DNA of 64,000 bases from Sipunculus nudus (Eukaryota; Annelida; Sipuncula; Golfingiida; Sipunculidae). Both the position numbers and the translations under genes were made by a program. The notes below the pieces were generated by a model, which was not told the DNA's origin, did no database searches, and saw only the letters and a list, made by a program, of their open reading frames with translations. This document shows positions 22,616 through 35,800 of this stretch, piece by piece (within the stretch, counting starts at the first letter, position 1; each line of letters starts with the position of its first letter). The stretch lies in the NCBI GenBank assembly GCA_026874595.1, contig CM049307.1, positions 20,813,079-20,877,078 on the forward strand. The letters are read 5' to 3'.

Positions 22616-22631
22616 ATAATATAATAATAAT

Positions 22632-22713
<82 letters not shown>

Positions 22714-22761
22714 TAATAATAATAATAATATTAATAATGATGATGATGATGATGAGCATTA

Positions 22762-22820
<59 letters not shown>

Positions 22821-22822
22821 TT
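22616..22822. repeat. (TAA)n / (TGA)n / (TTA)n compound microsatellite
   Basis: TAA units, a short TGATGATGA bridge, then TTA units. The two arms are complementary, giving a potential long hairpin. Confidence 0.95.
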
Positions 22823-22829
22823 TATATTA

Positions 22830-23715
22830 TAAACATTTATCGTTTAATTATTATTCTAAGCACTCTGTAAGAGGAATCCCCTGTCTCAGTTGTACTGAAT
22901 GTTAATACCTTCAGACATTCTGGGGTCAGGTACATGTTTTTTTTAATAAATAACATTTTTTTGTATGTTTATTGTTTTACAAATTAAAACATAACTTAAA
23001 TACGATATGTAAAATGAGATTCTTTTTTCTCTAATTCGCGTGCATAATCATGCATTTCTGCTTAACTAATCTTTCTGAATATATATTTCCTTCTTTATAT
23101 AAATGACTTAACAATGTAGATAAATATCACCCGTTTTACGACCTATTTATTATATCAGGATGTAACGGCATGCTCATGTAGGTCGTTGGCCGAGGGGGTA
23201 TTTGAAGCAGGGAACACGTCTATGAAGTACTGATTGGATTGGGTAGTAGAGACTAATCCATGACCAGGTAAACAAAGTTGAGAAGTTTGATGAGTCAACG
23301 TCTGCATCTGATGTAGGGAGAAAAAAAGGTGGGTGAGTGTAGGATCCTAGAAGTGAAGAGTTTACAAGGTGTTTTTATTTGCCACATATTTCGCCTGCTT
23401 ATACTGCCATGACGTGACAGTAAATTATTTTCATAAAGCTGTGAGGGGTGCACATTCCCATTCTATCTCCTCTGGACTGTAAATCTCTGACTCGAGTCTG
23501 AGTCTCATGAGTACGGATGAGTCGTTAATGTTATGCACTTGATGACCGACGAGGAGTATGTCAGGCAGATCCGTAACCTATAAGTGACAGTCACTCATAG
23601 AACTCCAATAGGAGAACACATTCATAAATAAAACCACTGGCTTTCGAAGTGACCACGGGTAATTACCATAACACCCCCCCCCCCCCCCCCCCAAATTCAA
23701 TCATTACAAAAAAAA
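22830..23715. other. Intergenic stretch with a C/A homopolymer
   Basis: No gene recognised. A run of about 20 C lies at 23673-23692. Confidence 0.55.
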
Positions 23716-23721
23716 CTAATA

Positions 23722-24014
23722 CCCCTTTCACACAGCAAACGCCATTTTTGAAAACAATTTTAGCATTCACACAGCAATCCAGCGGGTTTTCAAACCGTGT
23801 TGGCCAAAGCGTTTTGGATCAAGCTCAGGAGCTGGTCAAAACGTTTTGAATACGAATTGTTTAAACCGCTTTGCTTAACTGTTGTGTGAACACTGAAACG
23901 TTTTCAAAACGATTTGAAAACAATTTTGCCTTACACCTGAGAGAACGCACTAAAAAGTTTTGACCAAACCGCTTTGCATACATCGATTTGAAAATGTTTG
24001 CTGTGTGAACATGG
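23722..24014. mobile_element. 293-bp MITE with TA flanks
   Basis: Inverted termini CCCCTTTCACACAGCAAAC and CCATGTTCACACAGCAAAC (right end read in reverse) are flanked by TA dinucleotides at 23720-23721 and 24015-24016. The interior consists of repeats of the AAAACG(T)TTTGAA type on both strands. There is no coding capacity. The TA flank suggests a TA-targeting DNA transposon family; the exact family is not assignable by eye. Confidence 0.75.
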
Positions 24015-24173
24015 TAATGTGGTCCTCATTTACTCTAATCGATTAATGGGTCATATTATGCACCCGCTTCAGCGACCTTTTGTGACATTAAGCACCAGCT
24101 TTTGTTTTGCTTTCCATTGTTAAAAATTAAGTTGTAAGTATTTGTGTCTATATTTGTTTTTATGAATATATAG

Positions 24174-25757
24174 GGGTATTTCTACAGAAAACGTCGCATT
24201 TCAAGGGTTTTCTTGGTGATTTTTTTTAAATCTTGATTTTGATATAACAAAACTTAATTTGTAGAAACATATCGTTAGAATTGTAAAATAATGCAAGTGG
24301 TGCACTTTTCAGTTTCCTTTTTTTATAAATAGTCCAGGTAAGGGGAAAATATGAACCTTTTTCTCGACACCCTGACATGCAGTAAAATCTCACTTGCACA
24401 TTTCAGAAATTGTTTTGACTAGATTTTTTGTGATTTTCGATAAAATTAAAATTAATAGCCTTTGATAAAATCAAAACATAAAATTCAGTTATGAATTTAA
24501 CAAAAAAAAAAATGTGTAAAAAAGAACATATTTTCTTCTTTTTAATTAACTTTTGAAAACAAAAATTGTCTCTATTCCTATTTTTGCTTCCAGAGGGGTG
24601 CATTTGCAGGGATATACCGGACAAAGTACTTTGGCACATCTACCTTCAGAATTTGAGTCGAAATACCTTGTTAATTTTTTTGAATGCACAGAAAATAAAA
24701 CTTAAACATGGTTTTAAATCCTCTAGGTAACGGTATTGAGCATAGATAACGGTGTTGAGCATAGGTAACGGAGTCGAGCTTCTGAAGTAAAAATAACCGT
24801 AGTGACTACTTGAATACTAGTATTATGTATTAAAACAAGCAAATGCCTGTTTGAATAGAAGAAACGCAAAGGTTTAAAATATTTAGCCCAAAATATGTTT
24901 CAAATTCTATTTCAATAATTCGGATTTAATACCAAGTTCTCGACACCGTTACCTTGCTCTCAAAACCGTTATTTTTCATGCAGGTAACGGTTTCAAGTGG
25001 TAACGGTGCTGAGTTTTTTTCATCTATACGTCAAATGCAGGACAAGAATTACTTCCATACCATCCCTAAGAGGGAAGCACGAGTTATCACTACATGAACA
25101 ACAAGAGGAAGCCATTTTCGAAGTTTTATATGTGACGGTTAATTTTTCACGAGTGTAACAGTGTCGAGTCCAAATAAACATGCTGTGATTTTTTTAACCC
25201 TTTAATGATTAACAGAGGACACTGATATGACAGTTACTAAATTTAATTGTGGATTATTTGTACAAAATTTCCTGAACTCTATTAAACGCTGCTCCCTGCA
25301 TCAGCAAAGTGGTTTCTGTTCACGCGCTGCAAGGTCAAAAGGTCAGGTAACGGTGCCGAGTATATTTTGGGAGACATACTTTTTATATCAAAATTTTTGT
25401 ATTAAAAACAAAACGGTCAGGAAAAATCAAGCAAAAATATCATCTTTATAAACTTTCACCGCTGTGACAACGTGGAAAACAAAATCTATATAAATGGAAC
25501 AGTGGTTGCAGAAAAACGCTGTTTTGAATTTAAGATCCGAGAGAAAGGGACAACGGAAATTTAAGGGTATTGTAACATTTGCAGCTTTTTTTCTGTATGT
25601 ATTTCTGCCCCGATTTAAATTATTTTTATCTTTAATAATGGTTATATCTTTAGCAACAATCTGAATGGTTATTCGAGTCATTTTTAGCATTTGCTAATTT
25701 CTCAGTAACAAATATAGTTTCGGGACATGAAATGCGACATTTTTTGTAGAAATACCC
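24174..25757. mobile_element. 1.58-kb inverted-repeat element with GGTAACGGT motifs
   Basis: Termini GGGTATTTCTACAGAAAACG on the left and GGGTATTTCTACAAAAAATG (right end read in reverse), continuing GTCGCATTTCA, form an inverted repeat of about 30 bp with three mismatches. The flanks are ATAG on both sides (24170-24173 and 25758-25761). Inside, a GGTAACGGTG.(C/T)GAG motif recurs at least seven times on both strands (24727-25350). No transposase is recognisable. It looks like a non-autonomous DNA transposon of a family I do not recognise. Confidence 0.7.
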
Positions 25758-25764
25758 ATAGGCA

Positions 25765-26676
25765 TTTATCATTATGATTCATTACTGTGAGTTATGCCAT
25801 GATCTTAATTAAAAGTATGAATTATTTCTAGAGCTTCTTTAGTTACTTACTAAATTCAAACCATTAAAACAAAAACTAAAAGCCATCAAGTGATGAGAAG
25901 TCTGCATGATTATCAGTGAAACCCCTCCCCATCTCTTTACACCAATTACTATCACTCTGTGGTCTGGAAACCCTTTATATCATGTGGAATCTCAGCAGGG
26001 CCACACTCCTAAGCAAACGCAGAGGTTCATCAAGGCATTTAGAGAAGACTGGTTTAAGCACAGGTGTAGGCTTCTAAGTCCAAGGGCCACTTGTGCTCCA
26101 GGCAATTAGTGAGCAGAGTGAAGGTTGTTGATAATTACATAACTACATACAGTTAAATGCAATTAAATATATTAATCACATTCTGGTGGACTGTATAAAC
26201 TAATTTATCATCACTGAGTTGCTAGGGACTAGATTTGTCAATATTATGTGTGAGAAATTATTTAGACTTTAGACTTTAGACTCTTCTTGTTCAGATCATT
26301 ATAAAATGGCATTGTTATAGTATTTAGTGAGAAATTTATAGATTAAGCTTTCAATGTGATGCATTTGAATAAATTTACATTTATTGTGACAGATTTATAT
26401 TTTATAAGATGAGTTTCAGTTGGGTCCCTTTTAATCCAAATTGGAAACAAATATGATGCAACAGTAGCTGCAAATATAGCACCTAAACTTCCTCATGCAT
26501 CAGGGACCAAAAGAGGTTACTGAAAGTCTTTTTTATCAAGCATTGAATGAATGTTGAGTTCTAATGGTACATATCTAAATTATTTTGTCTTTCTGTTATA
26601 CAAGTCCATAGTTTTATCATTTGAATGATATTTACCATAGTTTGTAGTCTGTTCATGTATTAAAGAAATAATTCTG

Positions 26677-26677
<1 letters not shown>
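25765..26677. other. Intergenic stretch upstream of TRAF7 exon 1
   Basis: AT-rich; no promoter elements or exon that I could support. A TRAF7 5' UTR exon is expected somewhere between here and the EIF3D promoter. Confidence 0.5.

Positions 26678-26737
<60 letters not shown>
26678..26737. repeat. (TA)n microsatellite
   Basis: About 29 TA units ending 16 bp before TRAF7 exon 1. Confidence 0.97.
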
Positions 26738-26739
<2 letters not shown>

Positions 26740-26753
26740 TATTTTAAATATAG

Positions 26754-26814
26754 ATGGAGATGATGAATGGTGGGAGATTTTCACCAATGACAGACATCCC
26801 TCCAGGACTTGGAG
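26754..26814 (+). CDS. TRAF7: TRAF7 exon 1 of the model (residues 1-20)
   Basis: Encodes [20 protein letters not shown]. The ATG follows an AG acceptor directly (AAATATAG/ATG), so either the start codon begins this exon or an upstream coding exon joins here. Donor GTAAAG. The start is the least certain part of the model. Confidence 0.65.
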
Positions 26815-29800
26815 GTAAAGTTTAACTCATGTAAAATATCTTATAATTGTATTACAATGTCCTGTAATTTTAAGTCAATAAAAGCACAGTACACATAGAA
26901 GTTATGACACCTGCAAAAATAAAAAAAAAACTTTATTGTCACATATGTTTTATCCTACTTAATATACATATAAATAGCTATAAGAAATGATGGTTTGCAG
27001 ATGACTGAGCATAAAATAGTTGAAAAAGTCCAACAAGTTATCAATGTTTCATAATAAAAATTACAGAAATATCAGATAATATTGTGTAAAGTTTACCACT
27101 GATTTACTTTCTTCACTAGCTTTAGCATTAATTCATACATTGGTGTTTTTGTTTTGTTTTGAGTAGAACCCCATCCTGATGACTTATCAAGTGACAGCTC
27201 CAGCAGACCAGGTTCACCCGCCATATTTACCAGGAGTGACAGTAGGGTAAGTTTACTGACATCTGACAGACTTCTGTGGTCTGGAGATAGTGTGAATCTG
27301 AGCCAAAGAGTGGTGAGATTTTCAGGGTCAACTCCCTCCCAGCATGAGCACTTTGCAGGCTTAATGGCAAACCAGGCCCCACAGCTGTGTTTCACTGAAA
27401 AATGAGTGCTCCTTTAGGGCTCCCTTAGTGGTATGACCAAGCATTGTTGGACAATGTCACATCTAGGGTTAGGTGTAGTAGTAACCGGGTCTGGTTAACA
27501 TCTGGATATAAACTAAGGGAAATGTGTGCTGTCATGTAGTGGGAAACTGGGATAAAATTATGTAAATGTACAGACTTTTAGGGAATTACTCCTGCTCATA
27601 TATATTTAAAAAAGATAAATGACACCTGTATGCTGGCTCAAAATATAATGTGAACCACTCCTTATAGTTATAACTGGTCTTTTTTTCATTAGCATCAATC
27701 ACATGAATTCAAGACAACAACCACTCCACCTACAATTAAGGGGAATTACTATGATATCTTAAAAAATGACTTTTGATATATGCAGTATCCTATTATATAT
27801 CTGAGACCGTAACAGCCATATCCATTTAATTCTATTTAATTAATTAGATGCATTAGTGTTAACATAGAATTCTGAACTGTATCCATGAGTGACACCTTTT
27901 ATAATCATCACAAACATTATCATCTGCCACTTTATTTTCTTAAAATATGATTTGTATCTCTTCTTTATTTCAAATTGCTGAAAGAGTGTTTTATGGTTAA
28001 ATAAACAGCTTCTAAAAAACCATCTAGTTAGGTTTGATTACTTATATAAGAAACTTCTTGTGTCATAGTAAGTGGTAAGGAACAAATTCATAAGATCATT
28101 ATAAACAAATAAAATTTAACACTCTCTGAATGTACATGGAATTTCTTATTATGTTTTCATTGATCTTTTACTTTCAGTAAGGGTTGCTAAAAACAGAGTA
28201 TTTCATCTGTAGGCCTTAAAAAATAAATCAAACAGAACCTAAATAAGCTGGTATGTTTGTTTATTTCTGATTGTGAGGTTTTCCTTCATTTGCTGATTTA
28301 TTTGCTCAGAGGGGCAGCAGACAGTCTGATGTTGGGGCTGTCAGCCTCACCAGGACAGCATCAGACATGTCAGACCGTACCAGCAGCTTTGGCTTCATCC
28401 CTGAGGTAGGTTTGCTGCTAACTTCTTTCAGATCCTGAAGTCTCTAACTGGAATTGTGTATTATACTGTGAGTCACATCCTTGTCTCTCAATGGTGATTC
28501 TGATACTCACAATACAAGACAGTGGTATATATTGTGAACTCATTATGAAGACATTTTAAAATCAGAACTGTTAATTTGGAACGGATATAAATGCTTTGTT
28601 CAAGAGTCAGATGCAAAAATGCAAATATTTTCGTATTGTAATTACAGTGCACTTAATTTGTATGAAACCAATCTGTACTTATGGTGGGACTGTATCATGA
28701 ATATACAAACTGTATCACAAGAAGTAAAATTCTACTTCTGGCAAATCAGCCAGTAAAGAGAATTTAAAAAGCTTATCATTGATGTTTGATCTGAATTTCT
28801 GTATTAGAAAAAAAATATTTTATTATATTGCTGCAACTCTTTATAGATGTTAGTTTTATGAAACACACCAAACACAATTGTGTCGGTATATTAATATAAG
28901 TTATTGGTAATAAAAGACCAGCTTATCATATCGTTATGCTTAAAATAATTATTCTTCATTACAGCAAGACATCACCTTGTTTGTTGAAACACCAAACAAG
29001 AAGTTGTTCTGCCAGATATGTAATAGCGTCTTCCAAGACCCAGTCATAGTTACTTGTGGGGTAAGTTTTATACCTTATGCCTTACAGAAGTCATTTATAT
29101 CACAGCTAATTCAGTATTAATACCTTAAATATCCAATCACTTCAGAATAGGATGTTGACCCTTCAATTTATTGTATTCTCACTTTACTTAGTGCTACACC
29201 TCTTTAACTCAGCTCTTATTCATTCAGGCATTTTTTCTTACCGCAATATCTTCTGTCTTATTTTTCAGCATACCATTGGGATTAATTCTGTTCATTAATG
29301 CTTTCAATATTAATTCCTTTAATGTCAAATCACTTATCAAAATAGGATGTTTATCCTCATAATTTATTCTAATGTATTATATTCTGATTTCATCTAGTGA
29401 TACACCTCTTTTATTCACCTGATTCATTCAGGCATATTTACTTTCATTAATATTGCATATTTACTCTCAGTAAAATTTCATATTCACACTCAGTAATATT
29501 GCATATTTACTCTCAGTAAAATTGCATATTTACTCTCAGTAATATTGTATATTTACTCTCAGTAATATTGCATATTTACCCTCAGCAATATTGCATAATT
29601 ACTCTCAGTAATATTGTATGATTAATCTCAGTAATATAATATATTTACTCTCAGTAATATTGTATATTTACTCTCAGTAATATTGCATATTTACTCTCAG
29701 TAAAATTGTATATTTACTCTCAGTAAAATTGTATATTTACTCTCAATAATATTGCATATTTACCTTCAGTAATATTGCATATTTACTCTCAGTAATATTG

Positions 29801-32800
29801 CATATATACTCCAAGAAATATTACATATTAACTCTCAGTAATATTGCATATTTACTCTCAGTAATATTGCTTATATACTCCCAGAAATATTACATATTTA
29901 CTCTCAGTAATATTACATATTTACTCTTAGTAAAATTGTATATAATATTTTCAGCATACCTACTGCAAAAGATGTGTCACAGCAACTTCAGATGGTATGT
30001 GTCAATTCACCAGCAGTTCTTAAATAAGTTAATCAATGAAAACCAGTATTACTCATTATTAAAAAAACTATTTTTCTCAAATGTTTCTATCTGTAAAGCT
30101 CATTTTTTTCTTAAGTATGTGTGGTGTGTCTAGGTCTTACTATACCCTCACCTCCATGTTGAAGTTTTATATTGATGGGGAAAATGAATAATGAGGTCTC
30201 TCACAGACTTTTACATTTAACACATCCTCACAGATGGACAAGTTAAATATTTATATTTAAAATTTGTTGTTTAGAATTAATTTTTTTTTCTCAAGATCAA
30301 CACAAAAGAAAGAGTTAATGATTTTAATTTTTTCCTATGAAAATCAGCACAAAAAGAATCTTCTGTCTCTGAATGAAAAAATGAATATTTTTTTGTTCCA
30401 GCTGTGTGTCCAGTGGACAAGACCAAGCTACAGATCATTGTAGAGAACTTGGCTGTGGCAGAGCAGATTGGAGAGCTGTTTGTTCACTGTCGTTATGGCT
30501 GTCAGCTCAACCCTGATAATTCTTCATATCAAGTCAACCCTTATGGATGCCCCATGACCATCAGACTAAGTTCTAGAAGGTATGATTACCGTACTTTATC
30601 CTCAAATAACAATATAAAAGGCTTACATATCATAAAATTATTTGGTTTCAGAAAATTTTCAGAGCTTATTTTTAAATTAACCTTGCTTTTCTTGTGTAAA
30701 TATCATAAGTTGTCTTAAACCATCACAACAACAATTTTAAAACTTGATTCCAAAATCTCAAGAGATAATAAAAGGAAGATAGTCTTAGAAATTTGAAGAT
30801 TGCTCTGCATATAATGACTACACTAACCATTCAGTGATTTGGAGTGATTCTGTTTATTGAGGGAATCTTGAAGCAAACCCTTAGTTAAGCTCAATTAAAA
30901 AAAAAATAGAAGTGCTTGATTTTATGTTGCATTTTGTCATATTCATGGATAATAAGTTTTCAGTGATGGTATATATGATATATATATATATATACTCACT
31001 CATTTCAAATGTTTTTTGCCAGCTCTTTCGTTTATATAAAAGGCATAAGATTTGTAATATTTTGACACAATATCTCGTTTTTCTTTAACTTGATATGCTT
31101 AATAGGGTATTAAATATTAGGTTTTAAAATTTTGATCTTGTTTTTAGCTCAGCTGACTATAAGTCATCTGAGCTATAGTCGTGGTCCATTGTCCGTCCGT
31201 CCGTCCGTCCGTAGATGTGGCACGTTTTGAAACCGTAAGATCTAGGAATCCAAAATTCAGCATAATGTTAGATGTCCCCAAGCTCTCCTACCAAGCCGAA
31301 AACTGGGTCTTTGCGACTTCGTTCCTTTGAGAAATTAAGGAAAAACCTCAATTTTTTATTAGCTCAGCTGACTATAAGTCATCTGAGCTATAGTCGTGGT
31401 CCATTGTCCGTCGTCCGTCCGTCTGTCCGTCCGTCCGTCCGTCCGTCCGTCCGTCCGTCCGTCCGTCCGTAGATGTGGCACGTTTTGAAACCGTAAGACC
31501 TAGGAATCCAAAATTCAGCATAATGTTAGATGTCCCCAAGATCTCCTACCAAGCCGAAAACTGGGTCTTTGGGACTTTGTTCCTTTGAGAAATTAAGAAA
31601 AAACCTCAATTTTTTATTAAAAACCTATTTTCACACTTCAGGACTGCCTAATATCAAAACCACTCATCTGTTTTCCCTCATATTTACCATAAATATTCTT
31701 CTATATAGTTCCTATGTACATGCCAGAAATTATGTCTGTATTATATAATTTAAAAAAGTTATGGGCCCAAACATAATGCATTTTGTAAAAAATCAGGAAA
31801 GATATTTGATCACTTAACACAAAACTTGTTAAAGCTATGGACTTTTTTTCCAGTAATATAACTTTAATTTATCAAAATTAAATTGTATACCCAAAATTAG
31901 ATCAAAATTTGTTAAATTTTTTAAAATATTAACAAAAATAAAAAATTGGTACCTTAAATTTTGCCCAATTTTGACCATGGCACGTTTTTTTACTGTAAGT
32001 ACTGCGGATTTAATTTTCTCAGCATGTTTTTGTTAGCATTTTGTCTGTTAACACCAAAAATTTGAAACCAGTTGATCAAAAACTGTAGATTTTATTTAAG
32101 TTTTCAAGCACCATGTAACAAATTGTTTACATCAAGCTAGTGTTATGCAGTTTGCAAGAGCTCAGCTCCCCAGCTTCAGCTCTCAGTTCCTAAAATTTGG
32201 CATACAATTAGTTGTCTCCAAAATTCCCTACCATGCAAAGAATTTGGTCACTAGGACTTAATACCTTCGAGATATTAATGAAAAACTTAATTTTTCCATT
32301 AAAAACCCATTGTTACACTTCAAGACTGCCTAATATCAAAACCACTGATGTGACTTTAATCATATATAATATACATATTTTTCTATACATTCTCTATGCA
32401 TATGCCAGAAATGATGTCAGTATTGCGTAATTGGTTTAAGTTATGGGCCCAAACATAATGCACTATGTAAAAAATCAAGAATATATTTACTCCCTTAACA
32501 AGGGGATTGCTGAAGCTAAGAGTTTTTTTGCCAGGGATGTAACATTATTTAATCAAGATTCAATTGAATACCCCAAATAAGTCCTGAATTTTTCAAATTT
32601 TATATGTTATTAGTATAAATATAAAATTAGTACCTTAAATTTTGCCCAACTTTGACCATGGCACATTTGTTTCCTGTGAGCACGGTTGATATAATTTTCA
32701 TATCATGCACACAAGGATTTCAGCTTTTTAGTTTAGAAAGCTGAAAGAAATTGGCCAAAAATTGTAGCTTTTATTAATGTTTTTATGAGACCATATCAGA

Positions 32801-35800
32801 CCTTAACTCTCTCCAGCCCCTCTTGAGTCACCTGTATGTTGACCTTGTTGAACTTTCAGCAAATTATGCATGCTTGAGGCGAGCCATACACTGTTGCAGG
32901 TAGGCAGCTTATGGCCAGCCACAGTTGATCCAGGTGTCCAACCCAACTCATCTAGTAGTTTTAACCAACAACATAACAATTAACAATAAATTAATAAATT
33001 TTTATTGTTTTTTAATAACAAATTAAAGAAAAATAAAAAAGAATTTGTTAGTTTATAATAACAGGAAATCAACTTGCAGTTACTGATGATAAAAGAATCT
33101 TGTATCGATGGATAGAATGTCACGTACTCCAAATAACACCATGCAGTCACCTTTGGTATTTTTCAGTTCAATTTTAATGATAAAAAAGTAAATCATATTA
33201 TTCATTACTAATCATTAGGGATCATATGAAGGAAATTAATGATAGACAAAGATGCAGTTGATATTATTAATCTAGATTCCTACTGTGTCTAGTGTGTACA
33301 TTGATGTGAAATTAGTCCAAAATGAATATATTACTTTTTTTTTTTTAATATAAATAAAAGCCATAAAACGAGGTACTTTTGATCATAATTTGAATGTGTG
33401 AATTTTGTATATTCTGGATTCTCAACATAATTGTTTGGTGAAAACTGAATAAATGCCAGTAATGGTGGGAAAACTTTGCAATTGTATTTAAATACGAATA
33501 TGAATATGTACTCCATTATAAAATGTCTTGCATAAAGAATTGGAATTCAGGTAAAAATGAAAGTATATGAATACCAGTGCAAATACTTTCAAAATGTATT
33601 CATGAATGCATTCATGAATATATTCTTTAATATTATTTTAATAATCATTTCAGTTATATTTCATTTTAAAAAATCATAAGATTCTCTTATTATTTTTAAT
33701 AAAAATTATATTTGGGACAATATTTGTAATTTTTTTAAATAAATAGTTAAACTCTTATATCATATGTTCTGCTTATAAGTTATATGGCCAAGTCAAAATC
33801 TGTGTGACAATAGTACTCCATTTGTTAATAAAATAAATGAAATCAATCCTCTTCCCTGTCTCCAAAGATAATATCATAATCATACATAAGCTAAACACCA
33901 ACAACTCATAATAAAGCTTATATTTATTACCGCACCAAACCAGCATATGCCTCATTCCTAAATCATATTTTTTAATCATATATAACAGCTGAGCGCCGTG
34001 ACCCATAGGTCCCTTGTTAAAATCCTATTTTCACACTTCAGGACTGCCTCATATCAAAACCACTCATCTGTTTTTCCTCATATTTACCATAAACATTCCT
34101 CTATATAGTTCCTATGTACATGCCAGAAATTAAGTCTGTAAAGTATAAATTCTTTAAGTTGTGGGCCCAAACATATTGGTTTTTGTAAAAAATCAGGAAA
34201 AATAATAACTCACTTAACATGAACAATTTTGAAACTAGAGTCTATTTTTTCAAGTATATCACTATGTTTAATTAAGATTCAATTGTTTACCCAAAATTAG
34301 ATCTGAATTTTGTAAATTTTTTAAGTTATTAGCATAAAAAAAAAATCAGTACCTTAAATTTTGCCCAACTTTGACCATGGCACTTTTTTTCTTGTAAGCA
34401 CCATTGATTTAATTTTCACAGCATGTAAACATAAATATTTAGTTTGTCTAAATCTGAAATTTGGAATAAAAGCTTGAAAATTAAGCTAGTTGATTTTTTT
34501 TCTATAGTCACTTGCTTTGATTACAGATGCAGGGTCCAACTCCAGGTCACTGGAAGTCAGCTATGCCAGGTTTCTGATTTGTTACAGTCACTGGGGGAGA
34601 TCCCCTGCTGTGTGACAGGTGTACAGTTATTCTCATATCACCACCTCAATCACCCCCCCCCCAAAACCCAACCCACCAAGTGTTATGCAGTAATTGTTAT
34701 TGTTTTCACTGTATCTCCTTAATTGTAATGCTGTTTCCACTCCAATATGCAAAAACTTTCCTTGAAAAAATAATTCAAGGTGTAATCCAGAAGATGCAAA
34801 TTTGTGTAATGTAGCATTTTTAAAGAAATCAATTTTCTTTTAAATGATTTTAACAAATATAAAGGAACCCATCAGTATGCTTAAATTATTATATAATATA
34901 AAGCACATTATGGATAAATAAAGACACAATTAAAAATTGTGAAATCTTAATCAAGTATTATTTTTAGATATTTATTGTTTTGCAGATTTAAAAGATATAT
35001 TTTTGTGGTAAAAAATAAATAAACATTTGTATGCATGATGTGGTGTTATCTGAAAAGATTGAGATTTATGATGATGCAATTGAGAATTATGAATCAACTT
35101 TTATATTCAGATATATATGTTAAATTGGAAATGTATAGAAATATAAACTTAAATTAGAAAATAATTGATGTGATAAAAAAATCAGGATTTAATACAAACA
35201 TTTCTTCATTATTTTCCTGCCTCAGCAGAATTTGAGATCAGGCTTTGTTTGCCCTGTTTTATGTTGTTAATTAGCTATATTTCAACTGTATACATTTCAT
35301 AAATAAAATACATATATATTCAATAATTTATATTATACAAAAAAATAGATTCAATTGAACAAATGTGTAAACTAGTGAAATGTCAACAGTTAATCGAAAA
35401 ACCAACTAATGATCATGGTAATAGTACAGATCATTTGTTCACAAACTGCTCACATGCTTTAGTTTCAACATTAGGAAACACATGGTCAGGTCACAAAATA
35501 TTTTTTGCAACAATTTCTTGCTCATCAATACAAACCAATCATATAAACCAACCATGGCCTTTATTACCTCTTTCTCTTACACTTTATCTCCATTAGATAT
35601 TATTTTAGATTTTCACCTTCAAGGTTAACGTCAGCTGAGCACAGTGACCCATAGGTCCCTTGTTTAGTCCTTGCCTGACTCCCTTCCCTAGTATGATTGC
35701 ATATTATTGGGAAGATTATAGGTTTTTATGTCATGTAAATGTCATGTAATTACTCAGCTTTTATATGTTTTTGGGAGTGTGAATCCCTTGAATCACATTT

